Assembly (NCBI GenBank): GCA_046291695.1
Contig: JBKBSO010000016.1
Location: 13,561-77,560, forward strand
Reading direction: 5' to 3'
DNA from: PNNG01 sp046291695
GTDB taxonomy: Bacteria > Bacteroidota > Bacteroidia > UBA7662
DNA: 64,000 nucleotides
In this document: positions 53,548-61,916 of the stretch, one piece after another
Layout: every line of letters begins with the position of its first letter
Position numbering within the stretch: the first letter of the stretch is position 1
Translations under genes and position numbers: made by a program
Notes under the pieces: generated by a model
The model's input: only the letters and a program-made list of their open reading frames with translations
The model's database searches: none
What the model was told of the DNA's origin: nothing

Positions 53548-54820
53548 CGGCTATGGGCTTATCACCAACTTCCGTGGCAGCATCCATTTCAACAAGCGGC
53601 TCATCGGCTTCGTCCGGAACAATCACCATCCGGTAGGCGAGGGCAAAAAAGATAAAGGGCAAAGGATCGCCTATGCTGCCCAAAGCAAATATATTGAACA
53701 AGAAAAACACCATGAGCGAGCGCGCATGTATATCAGCAAACAGGGCCCTTCTTGCCACAAAAGGCCAAAAGGCGATACAAAACAACAGCAAGCCCACGAT
53801 GCCCGTTTCGAGCATAAGGCCGGCGGCAAAGCTGGTTGGGCGTACCCCTTGGTATTCCGAGCCGGCCACCGTGGCAAAAAAGCTCATGGCAGAAGCAGGA
53901 ACACCGATGTCGTCCATGGCTTGTATACTGGCGTTTCCCCAACCGCCTATTCCCGAACCAAAAGGATGGGTAAAGCCATATTTATACGAGGCCCACACAC
54001 TAACAAAGCGGAAACCCGACTGCTCGAGCAGCCAGGGCACCGGATCTTGGTAAGCACCGTACTTAAAAAAATCATGCGCCACTTCAACTGAGCGTGGTGC
54101 GTTCGACGATTGCCCCAAAAAGTATATGCTCGACCCCAATACAGTCGTAATCACCAATCCTGCCTTGAGCAAATCACGGGCTTTTTGCATGCTCGCCAGA
54201 TATAAAACAATCATCACCACCCCGGTCACCGATCGGATGATGAATAAGTCGAAAGCTACAATACCGGCAATGGCGGCAATGCCATAAAGCGAACGCGGGT
54301 TAATCCGCCGGCTCATCATAAAGAAGGCGAAATAATAGTGAAACGACATACTCGCGTAAGAGGGCTCGGCAAACAGACCGGCCACCCCGCGCCCGCCCCC
54401 ATAAATTTCAGCCGTAAAGCGGTCGATAAACAAACGGAAAAGCGGATCCAAAAAGGGAGGAAACAAGCCCAGAAACTGCACGGAACTGAGGATCATATTG
54501 GCCAAAAACACCCATTCAAAGGCTTTCACCAAAAAGTTGAACTCCTTGTTCTTAATATTGATGAGCACAAAAAAGATCATCGACGCATTGATCAGCGCAA
54601 AAAATGCCCGTGCCGGGATGAGGATAGACGAAAAACTCCCCAACATAAACGAAACCGAAACAACCAGATAGAGCAAAAAAATGGCATAGCCTAGGGTCAG
54701 GCGCAAATCTTTCCGTAAGCTATACAAAAATGCCCAGGGAAAAATCTCTGCCTGAAAGAGTGCTCCCAACGGCATGATGTTGGGCAGGTAAATGAGTACG
54801 CCTAAAATCCTTCTGAGCAT
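53540..54820 (-). CDS. O-antigen/capsule polymerase (Wzy/ligase-like)
   Basis: 426 residues with about 10-12 membrane helices. A periplasmic loop between late helices contains RFVSVWASYKYGFTHPFGSGIGGWGNASIQAMDDIG, the type of polar loop seen in Wzy and WaaL O-antigen ligases. The C-terminal tail is hydrophilic (DEADEPLVEMDAATEVGDKPIADA). Position next to Wzz and a GT2 favours the polymerase role over ligase. The family is poorly conserved, so the distinction is inferred. Confidence 0.85.
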   Translation of the reverse strand: MLRRILGVLIYLPNIMPLGALFQAEIFPWAFLYSLRKDLRLTLGYAIFLLYLVVSVSFMLGSFSSILIPARAFFALINASMIFFVLINIKNKEFNFLVKAFEWVFLANMILSSVQFLGLFPPFLDPLFRLFIDRFTAEIYGGGRGVAGLFAEPSYASMSFHYYFAFFMMSRRINPRSLYGIAAIAGIVAFDLFIIRSVTGVVMIVLYLASMQKARDLLKAGLVITTVLGSSIYFLGQSSNAPRSVEVAHDFFKYGAYQDPVPWLLEQSGFRFVSVWASYKYGFTHPFGSGIGGWGNASIQAMDDIGVPASAMSFFATVAGSEYQGVRPTSFAAGLMLETGIVGLLLFCIAFWPFVARRALFADIHARSLMVFFLFNIFALGSIGDPLPFIFFALAYRMVIVPDEADEPLVEMDAATEVGDKPIADA

Positions 54821-54825
54821 CTATG

Positions 54826-55872
54826 CTAATCGGCCCTAGGCGCCCGAACCTTGAGGTAAATCAAATACATACCAAAACCCAGACCGGCAGCCATGCCGGC
54901 AAAAATGTATTCCCAAAAACGTAAGCCCACCCTTTCGAGCGGGAAAGCCGGCTTCTCGATAATTTGAATGAGCGGGGTTTGTTTGCGTAAGCCGATTTCA
55001 GCAAGCTTCAGGTTCTTGGCAAGCTCACCATAAAGGGCTACTGAAATCTGCAAGTCAATCATGGAACGGTTCTGCGAAACACGTACGGTTTGCTTCAGCG
55101 GATTTACATTCAAATCCGACAATTCCGCACTCATCATCAGGTTTTCATCCAAAATTCTCTGTACCGAATCGGCCTCCAACCGCAATACATCGAGGTTTTT
55201 GCGCGCCTTTTTGGTCAGGGTTTCAATGTAATAATCGGTAACGGTTTCAATAATGGCTCCACCCAACACCACCGCCAGCTCCCCATTCACATGGGTACTG
55301 GTTACGTTGATAAAGGTTTGCTTTTTATCCGGCTTGCTCACCCGCAGCAGGTCTTTGCGTACATGTTTGTACAGCAAATACAAGGCACTGTCGGTAAGGC
55401 TGTTGTGCATCCGCCGGTCTGCACTAAACTTAACCTCCTTAAAAATGGGCTTTCGCGCCATCTTCGTGCCGGCAAATAGGGCATCCGCTAAAATTACCGT
55501 ATCGCCCGCCAAAACTACCTCTTGCAAAAGGCTGCGCTCTACCAGGGTACGGGTTTGAAACAAGCGTACCAAACTTTCGCCCTGGAACACCCCGGCCGGA
55601 TTACTTCCACCTACATCAAGACCAAACTGCGCCAACAGGCCTTCCCAACCGGCCGAACTTTCTTCTTCGGCAGCAATAATGTATTCTGCACGCTTTTCAT
55701 TGGTTGATAAAATGACCCCTGCCAATAATCCGAGAACCCCAAATACCAGGGGCCACAGCAACAGTTGTTTCCTGTGCCTACCCGCAAAGGCAAGCAATTG
55801 TAAAAATTGACGCCACAACTCTTCCATTGAAGCATCTTTTTGAAGTACATTTTCCGGTTTCTTCGTGTCCAT
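54826..55872 (-). CDS. Wzz-like chain-length determinant
   Basis: 348 residues from the ATG at 55872; the longer frame begins at a -7 box and is not preferred. Membrane helix 1 is LLLWPLVFGVLGLLAGVILS and helix 2 near the C-terminus is FWEYIFAGMAAGLGFGMYLIYL. Between them is a periplasmic domain with long helices (TKKARKNLDVLRLEADSVQRILDENLMM) and the Pro-rich stretch before helix 2 (QIIEKPAFPLERVG). It sets polymer length with Wzy, 5 nt downstream. No Wzc tyrosine-kinase domain is attached or seen nearby. Confidence 0.92.
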   Translation of the reverse strand: MDTKKPENVLQKDASMEELWRQFLQLLAFAGRHRKQLLLWPLVFGVLGLLAGVILSTNEKRAEYIIAAEEESSAGWEGLLAQFGLDVGGSNPAGVFQGESLVRLFQTRTLVERSLLQEVVLAGDTVILADALFAGTKMARKPIFKEVKFSADRRMHNSLTDSALYLLYKHVRKDLLRVSKPDKKQTFINVTSTHVNGELAVVLGGAIIETVTDYYIETLTKKARKNLDVLRLEADSVQRILDENLMMSAELSDLNVNPLKQTVRVSQNRSMIDLQISVALYGELAKNLKLAEIGLRKQTPLIQIIEKPAFPLERVGLRFWEYIFAGMAAGLGFGMYLIYLKVRAPRAD

Positions 55873-55889
55873 TATGTTTGGTTTGCGCA

Positions 55890-55913
55890 GCTTATCTGTC
55901 AACAAAGATAAGC
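55890..55913 (-). promoter_or_regulatory. Wzz promoter overlapped by perfect inverted repeat
   Basis: A perfect -7 box TATCTTTG (55910-55903, minus strand) lies 30 nt before the ATG at 55872. It sits within GCTTATCT-8 nt-AGATAAGC (55890-55913), a perfect 8-bp inverted repeat. The repeat could be an operator, or a hairpin at the 5' end of the message. Confidence 0.55.
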
Positions 55914-55920
55914 GTCTGTT

Positions 55921-56643
55921 TCAGCCCTTACTTATTTTTAATATACTCAGCCGGGTTCGAAGCCGGTCGCGCCAGCGAAGCAGGCGATAACGTACAGGAA
56001 AATAGGCCCCCAAGCTCCTGAGTGGCAGCTCATTCGCCGCTAAGGCACGACTCAACGCATGCTCGAGCCGGATGCAGTGCTTTTTCCTTGAAATATTTTC
56101 TTCGTTGCGTAGTCCATGCCATCCCCCAAATAATTTCCTCTGATTCACCCAAGCGTCTAAAAATTCGGCATACTCCCGGCTGTCGGCCTGACGTTCGGTA
56201 TCCAGCAGCTGTTGTAAACAGCTTCTGAACAGCTCCAATGCCCTTCTGTTGGGCAAAATAAAAATCCAGGAAGCCAGAAAAGGATCCGGCCGCTCGAGCA
56301 AGGCATTACCATCGCTGCGGATATCGCCCCAAACAGCCAGCTCATCCGCAGGCATTTTTGCCAGAAAGCTCCGGATTAAGGCCTGCCATGATTTTTGATC
56401 ATGGGTTTTAAAGAGCGTATCGTTGGCAATCAAAAAAGGGCCATCCGACTCAAAAAGCTCACACGCCTTGCGGTAACCACTAAACTCATACTGCGAATTA
56501 TCCCCTGCTATTTCTTCCGCCATCAAGGCAGAAGTCTGGTTGTTAATCAGATAAGCCTTCATCCCCAAAGGCTGCAGCCATTGGCGCCATAGTGCCGCAT
56601 CGGGAGGAAAATTGCCATATTTTATCAATGCTCCCTCAGCCAT
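55921..56643 (-). CDS. Unrecognised cytosolic protein of the capsule locus
   Basis: 240 residues from the ATG at 56643, overlapping the upstream GT2 by 8 nt; a longer frame would run further into that gene. No signal peptide or membrane helix. The middle part reads YRKACELFESDGPFLIANDTLFKTHDQ, then VWGDIRSDGNALL and ASWIFILPNRRALELFRSCLQQLLD. A DGPFLIANDTLF-like stretch is what the donor-binding DxD region of rhamnan-synthesis-type or other glycosyltransferases can look like, but no family is firmly recognised. Its place in the operon suggests a glycosyltransferase or a modifying enzyme. Confidence 0.65.
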   Translation of the reverse strand: MAEGALIKYGNFPPDAALWRQWLQPLGMKAYLINNQTSALMAEEIAGDNSQYEFSGYRKACELFESDGPFLIANDTLFKTHDQKSWQALIRSFLAKMPADELAVWGDIRSDGNALLERPDPFLASWIFILPNRRALELFRSCLQQLLDTERQADSREYAEFLDAWVNQRKLFGGWHGLRNEENISRKKHCIRLEHALSRALAANELPLRSLGAYFPVRYRLLRWRDRLRTRLSILKISKG

Positions 56644-57445
56644 CGTTTTGAGGTTTGCCAAAGTAAAAAAGCACATCAAAAAAGGCCTGACTGACCCACA
56701 AGCTCAGCAGATTTCGCAAAAAGACATAGCCGTATGCCCATTGGCCGCGTTGCAATGCCTTGCCTGCCAAGCGCAATAATGCCCAACTAAAGTTTTTCCT
56801 CCTGAGCCAGGGGTATTTTCTGAATCGATAATGCCGTCCTAAAAAATACCGCGTTGTCATCGGCTGTAGCTGCTCATGATCTATGTCGGGCGCCGTAGCT
56901 ATCATGCCCAGCAAATACTTATGGTAAGCCGCATCCAAACAAAACTTATAGTCGACCCCCTCCACAAAAAAGTCGGCGTCATGCCAGCCTATTTTTGCCA
57001 GTGGCCTTAGGTAAAACAAACAACCGCTATTGATCAAGAGTCGGTGGCGCGTGGGTTGCGGCAAGGCTACTGTTGTGTCGGTGGCCGTCGATGTAAATTG
57101 TATAGCAGCAAAATCAACAGGTCGATGCGCTGCTAACCATTCCGCCATCCAAACTAAGGTATTGGCTGTAAAAAGGGTGTCTTGATCGAAATACAGAAGC
57201 TTATCAACCCCCTGTTCGGCAACTAGCTGAAAAAGACTCCTCATGGCCGGCCCTAAACCTATATTACCATGATCCCGATGACGATAATGAAATTGGGCAT
57301 GTCCTTGCATTTGATGCAGCAAGGGACTGCCCCCCGGGGTGTTGTCAAATACCCAAACCGCCAACGACATGTCCAATGCAGCCTTCAAACGCTGCACCAA
57401 GCCTTCATCAGGGTAATAGCTCACCGTAACCAGCACAAAGGCCAT
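56636..57445 (-). CDS. GT2 family glycosyltransferase (rhamnosyltransferase-like)
   Basis: 269 residues. The GT-A fold opens with VLVTVSYYPDEGLVQRLKAAL, then VWVFDNTPGG, RDHGNIGLGPAMRSLF and the metal-binding DxD motif LLYFDQDTLFTAN. The spacing resembles RfbF/WbbL-type rhamnosyltransferases. It adds a deoxyhexose or hexose to the repeat unit; the sugar is inferred only. It starts 1 nt after the methyltransferase stop. Confidence 0.9.
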   Translation of the reverse strand: MAFVLVTVSYYPDEGLVQRLKAALDMSLAVWVFDNTPGGSPLLHQMQGHAQFHYRHRDHGNIGLGPAMRSLFQLVAEQGVDKLLYFDQDTLFTANTLVWMAEWLAAHRPVDFAAIQFTSTATDTTVALPQPTRHRLLINSGCLFYLRPLAKIGWHDADFFVEGVDYKFCLDAAYHKYLLGMIATAPDIDHEQLQPMTTRYFLGRHYRFRKYPWLRRKNFSWALLRLAGKALQRGQWAYGYVFLRNLLSLWVSQAFFDVLFYFGKPQNDG

Positions 57446-57446
57446 C

Positions 57447-58097
57447 TTATTGTTTCTGTACTTTAATCAAAAATTGTTCGGTGAAAAAGTCCCTAAATAA
57501 CCCAAGCGTAAGGCCGTTTACCAGGGCCGACTTACTGCCTTTGGCCAAGGGACTGGGCATCCAGCTCAGCAGTTGAAAGGGTGGGCTACTTACCAGGGCT
57601 AGGGCCGACTTACGGGTAAACCACCGCAAATGGGTGCGGTCCATAATGCCCTGATTGGCATATTCGAACTGTCCTTTAAACAACAAATTGCTAAGCACAA
57701 CCGCGGTGCGCATATTGGGGATGCTGGCAATAAGAACACCTCCTGGTTTAAGTTTTTCAGCAATTTGCTGCACCACCGCCCAAGGATCGAGCAGGTGTTC
57801 AAGCACATCGAGACAAAGCACGAGGTCGAGGCTGGCATCAGGAACGGCGGTCAATTGGTTCTCGACCGGCCCAATGAGCCATTCATCGATTTGAATGGCT
57901 GGATTTATGACTTCCGGCATGAGTTCAAGGCCAATACAATGAGCAAATTGTGTTGTAGCCTTGTAATGGGCCAGGGTAGCGCCATTGCCGCAACCTATTT
58001 CGAGAACCCGTTCGCTAAAATCGGGTAAGAGCGGTTCTATGTCCTTGCGAATATTGGTAAAATAGGCTTGAGGCTTGGTGTGGTAATTGTGTTGCAT
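57447..58097 (-). CDS. Class I SAM-dependent methyltransferase
   Basis: 216 residues. SAM motif I is VLEIGCGNGA (31-40), motif II around GLELMPEVINPA, motif III VPDASLDLVLCLDVLEHLLDPW and motif post-III KLKPGGVLIASIPNM. In this setting it probably methylates a sugar of the capsule repeat or caps the chain. A perfect -7 box lies 8 nt upstream. It leads the run of tightly packed genes down to the GT-like gene at 55921. Confidence 0.92.
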   Translation of the reverse strand: MQHNYHTKPQAYFTNIRKDIEPLLPDFSERVLEIGCGNGATLAHYKATTQFAHCIGLELMPEVINPAIQIDEWLIGPVENQLTAVPDASLDLVLCLDVLEHLLDPWAVVQQIAEKLKPGGVLIASIPNMRTAVVLSNLLFKGQFEYANQGIMDRTHLRWFTRKSALALVSSPPFQLLSWMPSPLAKGSKSALVNGLTLGLFRDFFTEQFLIKVQKQ

Positions 58098-58104
58098 GCT
58101 TGGG

Positions 58105-58112
58105 CAAATATA
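58105..58112 (-). promoter_or_regulatory. -7 element of the methyltransferase-GT run
   Basis: TATATTTG on the minus strand, perfect TAnnTTTG, 7 nt before the ATG at 58097; no -33 TTG seen. Confidence 0.5.
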
Positions 58113-58200
58113 GTGTTTGGGTGGCGGTTTATAGTGGTTTGGTCGTTTGGCCCGATTCGGGGCGTTCGGGTTAGCCGGTAAATGCCTTTGAGCGGCTTGA

Positions 58201-59090
58201 ATTCAGTACTGACCGCGGAGGGCAAGCCATAGCGGGGCAGTGCGGGTTTGCAGCTGCGTGCGCTTGACAACACCAACGAAGTACAAGACCGCAGTCCGCA
58301 GCTGGGTAGTGCATGCTTTCAACGGAATGCACTTGAACGGCTGTAACGCGGTACAGGACCGCAGTCCACGGACCATAGCTGGGCAGTGCGGGTTTGCAGC
58401 TGCGTGCGCTTGACAACACCAACGCAGTACAAGACCGCAGTCCGCAGCTGGGCAGTGCATGCTTCCAACTGAATGCACTTGAACGGCTGTAACGCGGTAC
58501 AGGACCGCAGACCGCAGCTGGGCAGTGCATGCTTTCAACGGAATGCACTTGAACGGCTGTAACCCGGTACAGGACCGTAGCCCACGGACCATAGCGGGGC
58601 AGTGCGGGTTTGCAGCTGCGTGCGCTTGAACAACACCAACGCAATACAAGACCGCAGTCCGCAGCTGGGCAGTGCATGCTTTCAACGGAATGCACTTGAA
58701 CCGCTCTAACGCCGTTCAAAAATGTATTGCATCATAGCCGTTCATATGCTTATAGCCTCAAATCCGCACCAGCCAGCCGTGGTCCGCGGTCTGATCGCCG
58801 TATCGCATCGATGTCGTTCATTTGGAAAAGGCTTCTAATCCGCACCAGCCAGCTGCGGTCTGCGGTCTGCGGTCTGATCGCCGTATTGCATTGCAGTTGT
58901 TCATATAGAAAAAGCCTCTACTCCGCACCGGCTAGCTGCGGTCTGCGGTCTGCGGTCTGATCGCCGTATTGCATTGCAGTTGTTCATATGGAAAAAGCCT
59001 CTACTCCGCACAGGCTAGCTGCGGTCTGGCTGCCATCATGACCAGGTTTCTCATCCTGTTCAGGTAAACATATTGCGCCCCTTCAGGGCT
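58201..59090. repeat. Bipolar tandem-repeat element, copy 2
   Basis: No gene is present; long frames on the minus strand only translate the repeats. The left array has seven units with period 70 or 77 bp, of two kinds: one with CATAGCGGGGCAGTGCGGG, the other with CTGGGCAGTGCATGCTTTC. A conserved centre (58712-58731) holds TTCAAAAATGTATTGCAT. The right array has four units starting TTCAT at 58741, 58817, 58900 and 58984 (periods 76, 83, 84); the longer ones carry one extra GCGGTCT heptamer. The tail 59028-59090 matches copy 1 almost exactly. It fills the 1-kb gap between the wzx end and the methyltransferase start. Confidence 0.87.
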
Positions 59091-59118
59091 TTATTGCCCC
59101 CGACGCTTCGCTCGGCAT

Positions 59119-60420
59119 CTAGCGCAATACGGCCGATTTACGACTATTGATGGCCAACAAGATGAAAAAATCAAGGGTTGTGCGGGTCGACCACACCAAG
59201 GCCGCGCCCATCAAACCCCAGGCTTGAATGGCCAGATACAACAGCGGCAGATACACCACCAATTGCACCACAAGCAACAAACTGGTGGTCTTCACCCCAC
59301 CCCTCGCCTGAATGGCCGTAAATGGCACGATGGCCATACTGTTAAAAAACACCCCCAGCAATAGCACCACGGTCAGTTGCCATGAAATGTCGGCAAACTC
59401 GGCCCCAAGCCAAAGCGTTAAGCCGGCTTTGGCCAAAAGCGACAACAGCAGGGTAATGGCGCCCATGCTTAAGCCCACCACCCCCAGGGCCTTGCGGTAG
59501 AGCTGTGCCGATTGGACATTATTTCCCGAGGAAAAAAGCAAGGTCATGCGCGGAAAAAGAGCTGCCGATAAGGCTATAGGCACAAAAAGCAGGCGCAGTA
59601 CCATGTCTTGCGGAACGGTATAATAGGCCACCAGCTCGGCACTCAACATGGCAGCAAGCAGGTATCGATCGAAATTGACCATAATCGGGCCAATGAGGTT
59701 CGAAAGACTAAGCCAGGAACCATAACCCAACAATTGGCGCAAGGCAGCCGGACTAAACCAGTGATCTTCGGCATATACCGGATGTTTCCGCAGTAAGAGG
59801 AGGTTGTGCAGGATGTTAAGGACGCGTGCAGCAATCAGGCTGATGACAATGAGTTCCAGGCCTGGATAACCTTTCGATACCAATAAGTAAGGCAATAAAA
59901 AATTAAGCGCACCCAGGCTCATCCGCAAAATGGCCGCTGCCCGAAAATCTTCATACCCTTCGAGCATGCCGCGCAAGCCCGAGCTCAAACTCACCAAGGG
60001 GATACTAATGGCCGCCAACCTAAAAGCCGCCACGGCCTGTGGTACCAAATCCGGACTAATCTTGAGCCAGTGGGCTGCCAAGGGCTCAGCCATAAGATAA
60101 AACAGCAAAGCCCCCAATAAGCCAGGGGCCAAACTACTTAAACTTCCGGTGAACAACATCGAGCGACCCGGCATGCCTTTTTCGGCCCGTACCGCAGCAA
60201 TGCTATGGGTAAGTGCACGCCCAAGCCCAAAGTCGAACAGGCTAAAATAGCCAATGGCGGTCCAGATGAGCGTAAGCAAACCAAAGCTTTCCTTGCCCAT
60301 ACCGCTTACCAGGGTGGGAATGGTAAACAAGCCAAGCACCAAGGGAATACCGGCACCGGCGAGGTTCCAGAAGGTGGATTTGCCGAGGCTGGATTTGAGG
60401 AGGGATTGGAGATTCATCAT
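59119..60420 (-). CDS. Wzx-like polysaccharide flippase
   Basis: 433 residues with about 12 membrane helices and the MATE/MOP-type opening STFWNLAGAGIPLVLGLFTIPTLVSGMGKESFGLLTLIWTAIGYFSLFDFGLGRALTH. It moves the undecaprenyl-linked repeat unit from the cytoplasmic to the periplasmic face for polymerisation by Wzy. Two ATG codons in a row open the frame; either may be used. Element copy 2 separates it from the methyltransferase, so it may be transcribed separately. Confidence 0.93.
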   Translation of the reverse strand: MMNLQSLLKSSLGKSTFWNLAGAGIPLVLGLFTIPTLVSGMGKESFGLLTLIWTAIGYFSLFDFGLGRALTHSIAAVRAEKGMPGRSMLFTGSLSSLAPGLLGALLFYLMAEPLAAHWLKISPDLVPQAVAAFRLAAISIPLVSLSSGLRGMLEGYEDFRAAAILRMSLGALNFLLPYLLVSKGYPGLELIVISLIAARVLNILHNLLLLRKHPVYAEDHWFSPAALRQLLGYGSWLSLSNLIGPIMVNFDRYLLAAMLSAELVAYYTVPQDMVLRLLFVPIALSAALFPRMTLLFSSGNNVQSAQLYRKALGVVGLSMGAITLLLSLLAKAGLTLWLGAEFADISWQLTVVLLLGVFFNSMAIVPFTAIQARGGVKTTSLLLVVQLVVYLPLLYLAIQAWGLMGAALVWSTRTTLDFFILLAINSRKSAVLR

Positions 60421-60715
60421 TCATTGCGCGCCTGCGGCACGCTATTTGGAATTTGAAATTTGCAATTTGGTACTATATATAACCCTAGGAGAACGGCTTC
60501 GATCATGCGACATTAACATTCAAGATTCATTGCGCGCCTGCGGCACGCTATTTGGAATTTGAAATTTGCGATTTGAACCGGACCACGATATAACCCAATG
60601 AGCACGCCTTCGGTCATTGAAATTTAAAATTCATCGCTCGGGCTGCGCCCTTCGCTATTCAAAATTCATTGCGCGCCTGGGGCACGCTATTTGGAATTTG
60701 AGATTCAATGTCGTT
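60421..60715. repeat. Tandem intergenic repeats (GCGCGCCTGCGG family)
   Basis: Three copies of TTCATTGCGCGCCTGSGG followed by CACGCTATTTGGAATTTGA occur at about 60421, 60529 and 60664. TATAACC-CTAGGAG/CAATGAG phrases with a CTTCGRTCAT stretch lie between them. The same family is present at 34310-34420. No gene is seen. Confidence 0.75.
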
Positions 60716-61319
60716 TAGTTAAGCACTGATAAGTTTCTTAACACGCTAACCCCACCTTTTTACCCCCGGATGGCCGAGGTTTTCAACACAGATCTTTAGA
60801 TCCCGACCGAATCAGCGGGGGGACACGGAGAATGCTTATCCTCATACTTCGTTAGGGCCTCACCCCCCCGCCCCTCTCCAGAGGAGAGGGGAGCTACATC
60901 TCGAATCGCTCAATATTATTCTAAAATGCAACGCTTCTATTCCGTTTTGTACTGGTTTTTACCGCTGCGCGGGAGAGGCAGCGGGCAGTTGACTTGGTTC
61001 AGGCCTGACCCCCTCGAAGATGCTGACCGACAGCGTCAGTACGGCCCCTCTCCGGCCTCACCTCCTTAGCGTCCGACCGAAGCGTTGGACCTCTTATCCC
61101 TCTCCGGCCTCACCCCCCCGCCCCTCTCCAGAGGAGAGGGGAGCTGCCTCTCGAATCGCTCAAAATTGTTCTAAAAAACAAAGCTTTTACTCCGTTTTAC
61201 GTTGGTTCTTGCCGCTGCGCGGGAGAGGGGAGCTACATTGGGGTGCGCTCCACGAATCCGGGTAACTACTAAATGGTAATACGCTCGGTGTTGGGTATTA
61301 CAGGCTTCTTGGTTGCATT
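60716..61319. repeat. Repeat region with CCCTCTCC-type hairpin units
   Basis: Two long related units: one from about 60864 to 60980 and one from about 61112 to 61232. Each starts with the hairpin CCCCTCTCC-AG-AGGAGAGGGG. Both continue with CTCGAATCGCTCAA and a TTCCGTTTT phrase, and end in CCGCTGCGCGGGAGAGG. Short stretches rich in GCGTCAG/GCGTCCGACC lie between. A plus-strand frame at 61020-61265 is a by-product of the repeats. Confidence 0.7.
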
Positions 61320-61382
61320 GATCTTATCGGCCGTAATCATCCTCTAATCCAACAATATCATCCTCGTCGGAGGCGTGGCGCA
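61320..61382 (-). pseudogene. Duplicated 3' end of the cupin gene
   Basis: The minus strand encodes HASDEDDIVGLEDDYGR then a stop. The complete cupin gene at 62675-63160 ends HPSDEDDIVRLEDDYGR then a stop. Only about 17 codons remain, joined directly to the end of the toxin remnant. It is either the relic of a second cupin gene or a direct repeat left by an insertion. Confidence 0.75.
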
Positions 61383-61688
61383 CTATTTAATTCTTCTCTC
61401 GAAGTCCCAGCGATTGTCGTGAATGTCGATGATACTTATTTTGCTTTCACTAGAAGTGTAATAAACAGAAAGTACGCTGTTCAAAACAGCTCTTCTGATT
61501 TTCATTCTTTTTGATTGTTTGTAAAGTGTAGGATACAAAGAGATGATTTTCTCGAAATCTGCTAAAGTCTGATAAAAAGCGTCGATTTCTTTCTGTGAAA
61601 ATTTGTTTCTTAAGTAGGCTACTATTTCGGAGGCACTATTAAGTGACTGCTTTGAATATTAGATGGTTAATCTTTTCTTCTCAGCCAT
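61383..61688 (-). pseudogene. RelE/ParE-type toxin with premature stop
   Basis: From the ATG at 61688 the frame reads AEKKRLTI, then an in-frame TAA at codon 10, then continues for about 91 codons (YSKQSLNSASEIVAYLRNKF ... KRMKIRRAVLNSVLSVYYTS ... IIDIHDNRWDFERRIK) to a TAG. The fold features and the DNRWD ending are those of RelE/ParE mRNA interferase or gyrase-toxin relatives. The 8-nt overlap with the antitoxin frame is typical of a type II pair. The stop makes a functional product unlikely unless translation restarts. Confidence 0.8.
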
Positions 61689-61916
61689 TTTTTAGTGCAT
61701 TCCAAAATTGCGAAGATGGCAGCACATTGCCCGTTTCAATATCTTTTATGCCGATTTTAATCATCTGCTGTTGAGTAATTGAAAGCTCATCCCACCAATC
61801 TGCACTCGTGTCAGAAGCTTTTAAACCACTAAAAACTCAATCAAATTCTCGTCTGAAAGCCTGTTTATCCAAGCAATCAAGTCGAGTTTCTTTTTATTGA
61901 GTTCAGCTGTTGACAT
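61681..61916 (-). pseudogene. Antitoxin partner with frameshift
   Basis: From the ATG at 61916 the frame reads STAELNKKKLDLIAWINRLS then DENLIEFL; it must shift by one base near 61820-61838 to continue as SGLKASDTSADWWDELSITQ ... VLPSSQFWNALKNG and stop at 61681. The total length of 236 nt is not a multiple of three, which confirms the shift. The protein would be about 78 residues, the usual size for a RelB/ParD-like antitoxin of this kind. It precedes and overlaps the toxin remnant. Confidence 0.78.

Noticed and set aside
58171..58719. Long minus-strand frames (182 and 160 residues) with repeated Cys/His phrases
   Set aside because: They translate the tandem repeats of element copy 2 in two frames at once, have no family features and no start context. 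Similar frames occur in copy 1 (39844-40222).
61020..61265. 81-residue plus-strand frame
   Set aside because: It is read from the CCCTCTCC-type repeats, is rich in Pro/Ser/Arg and ends within another repeat copy.
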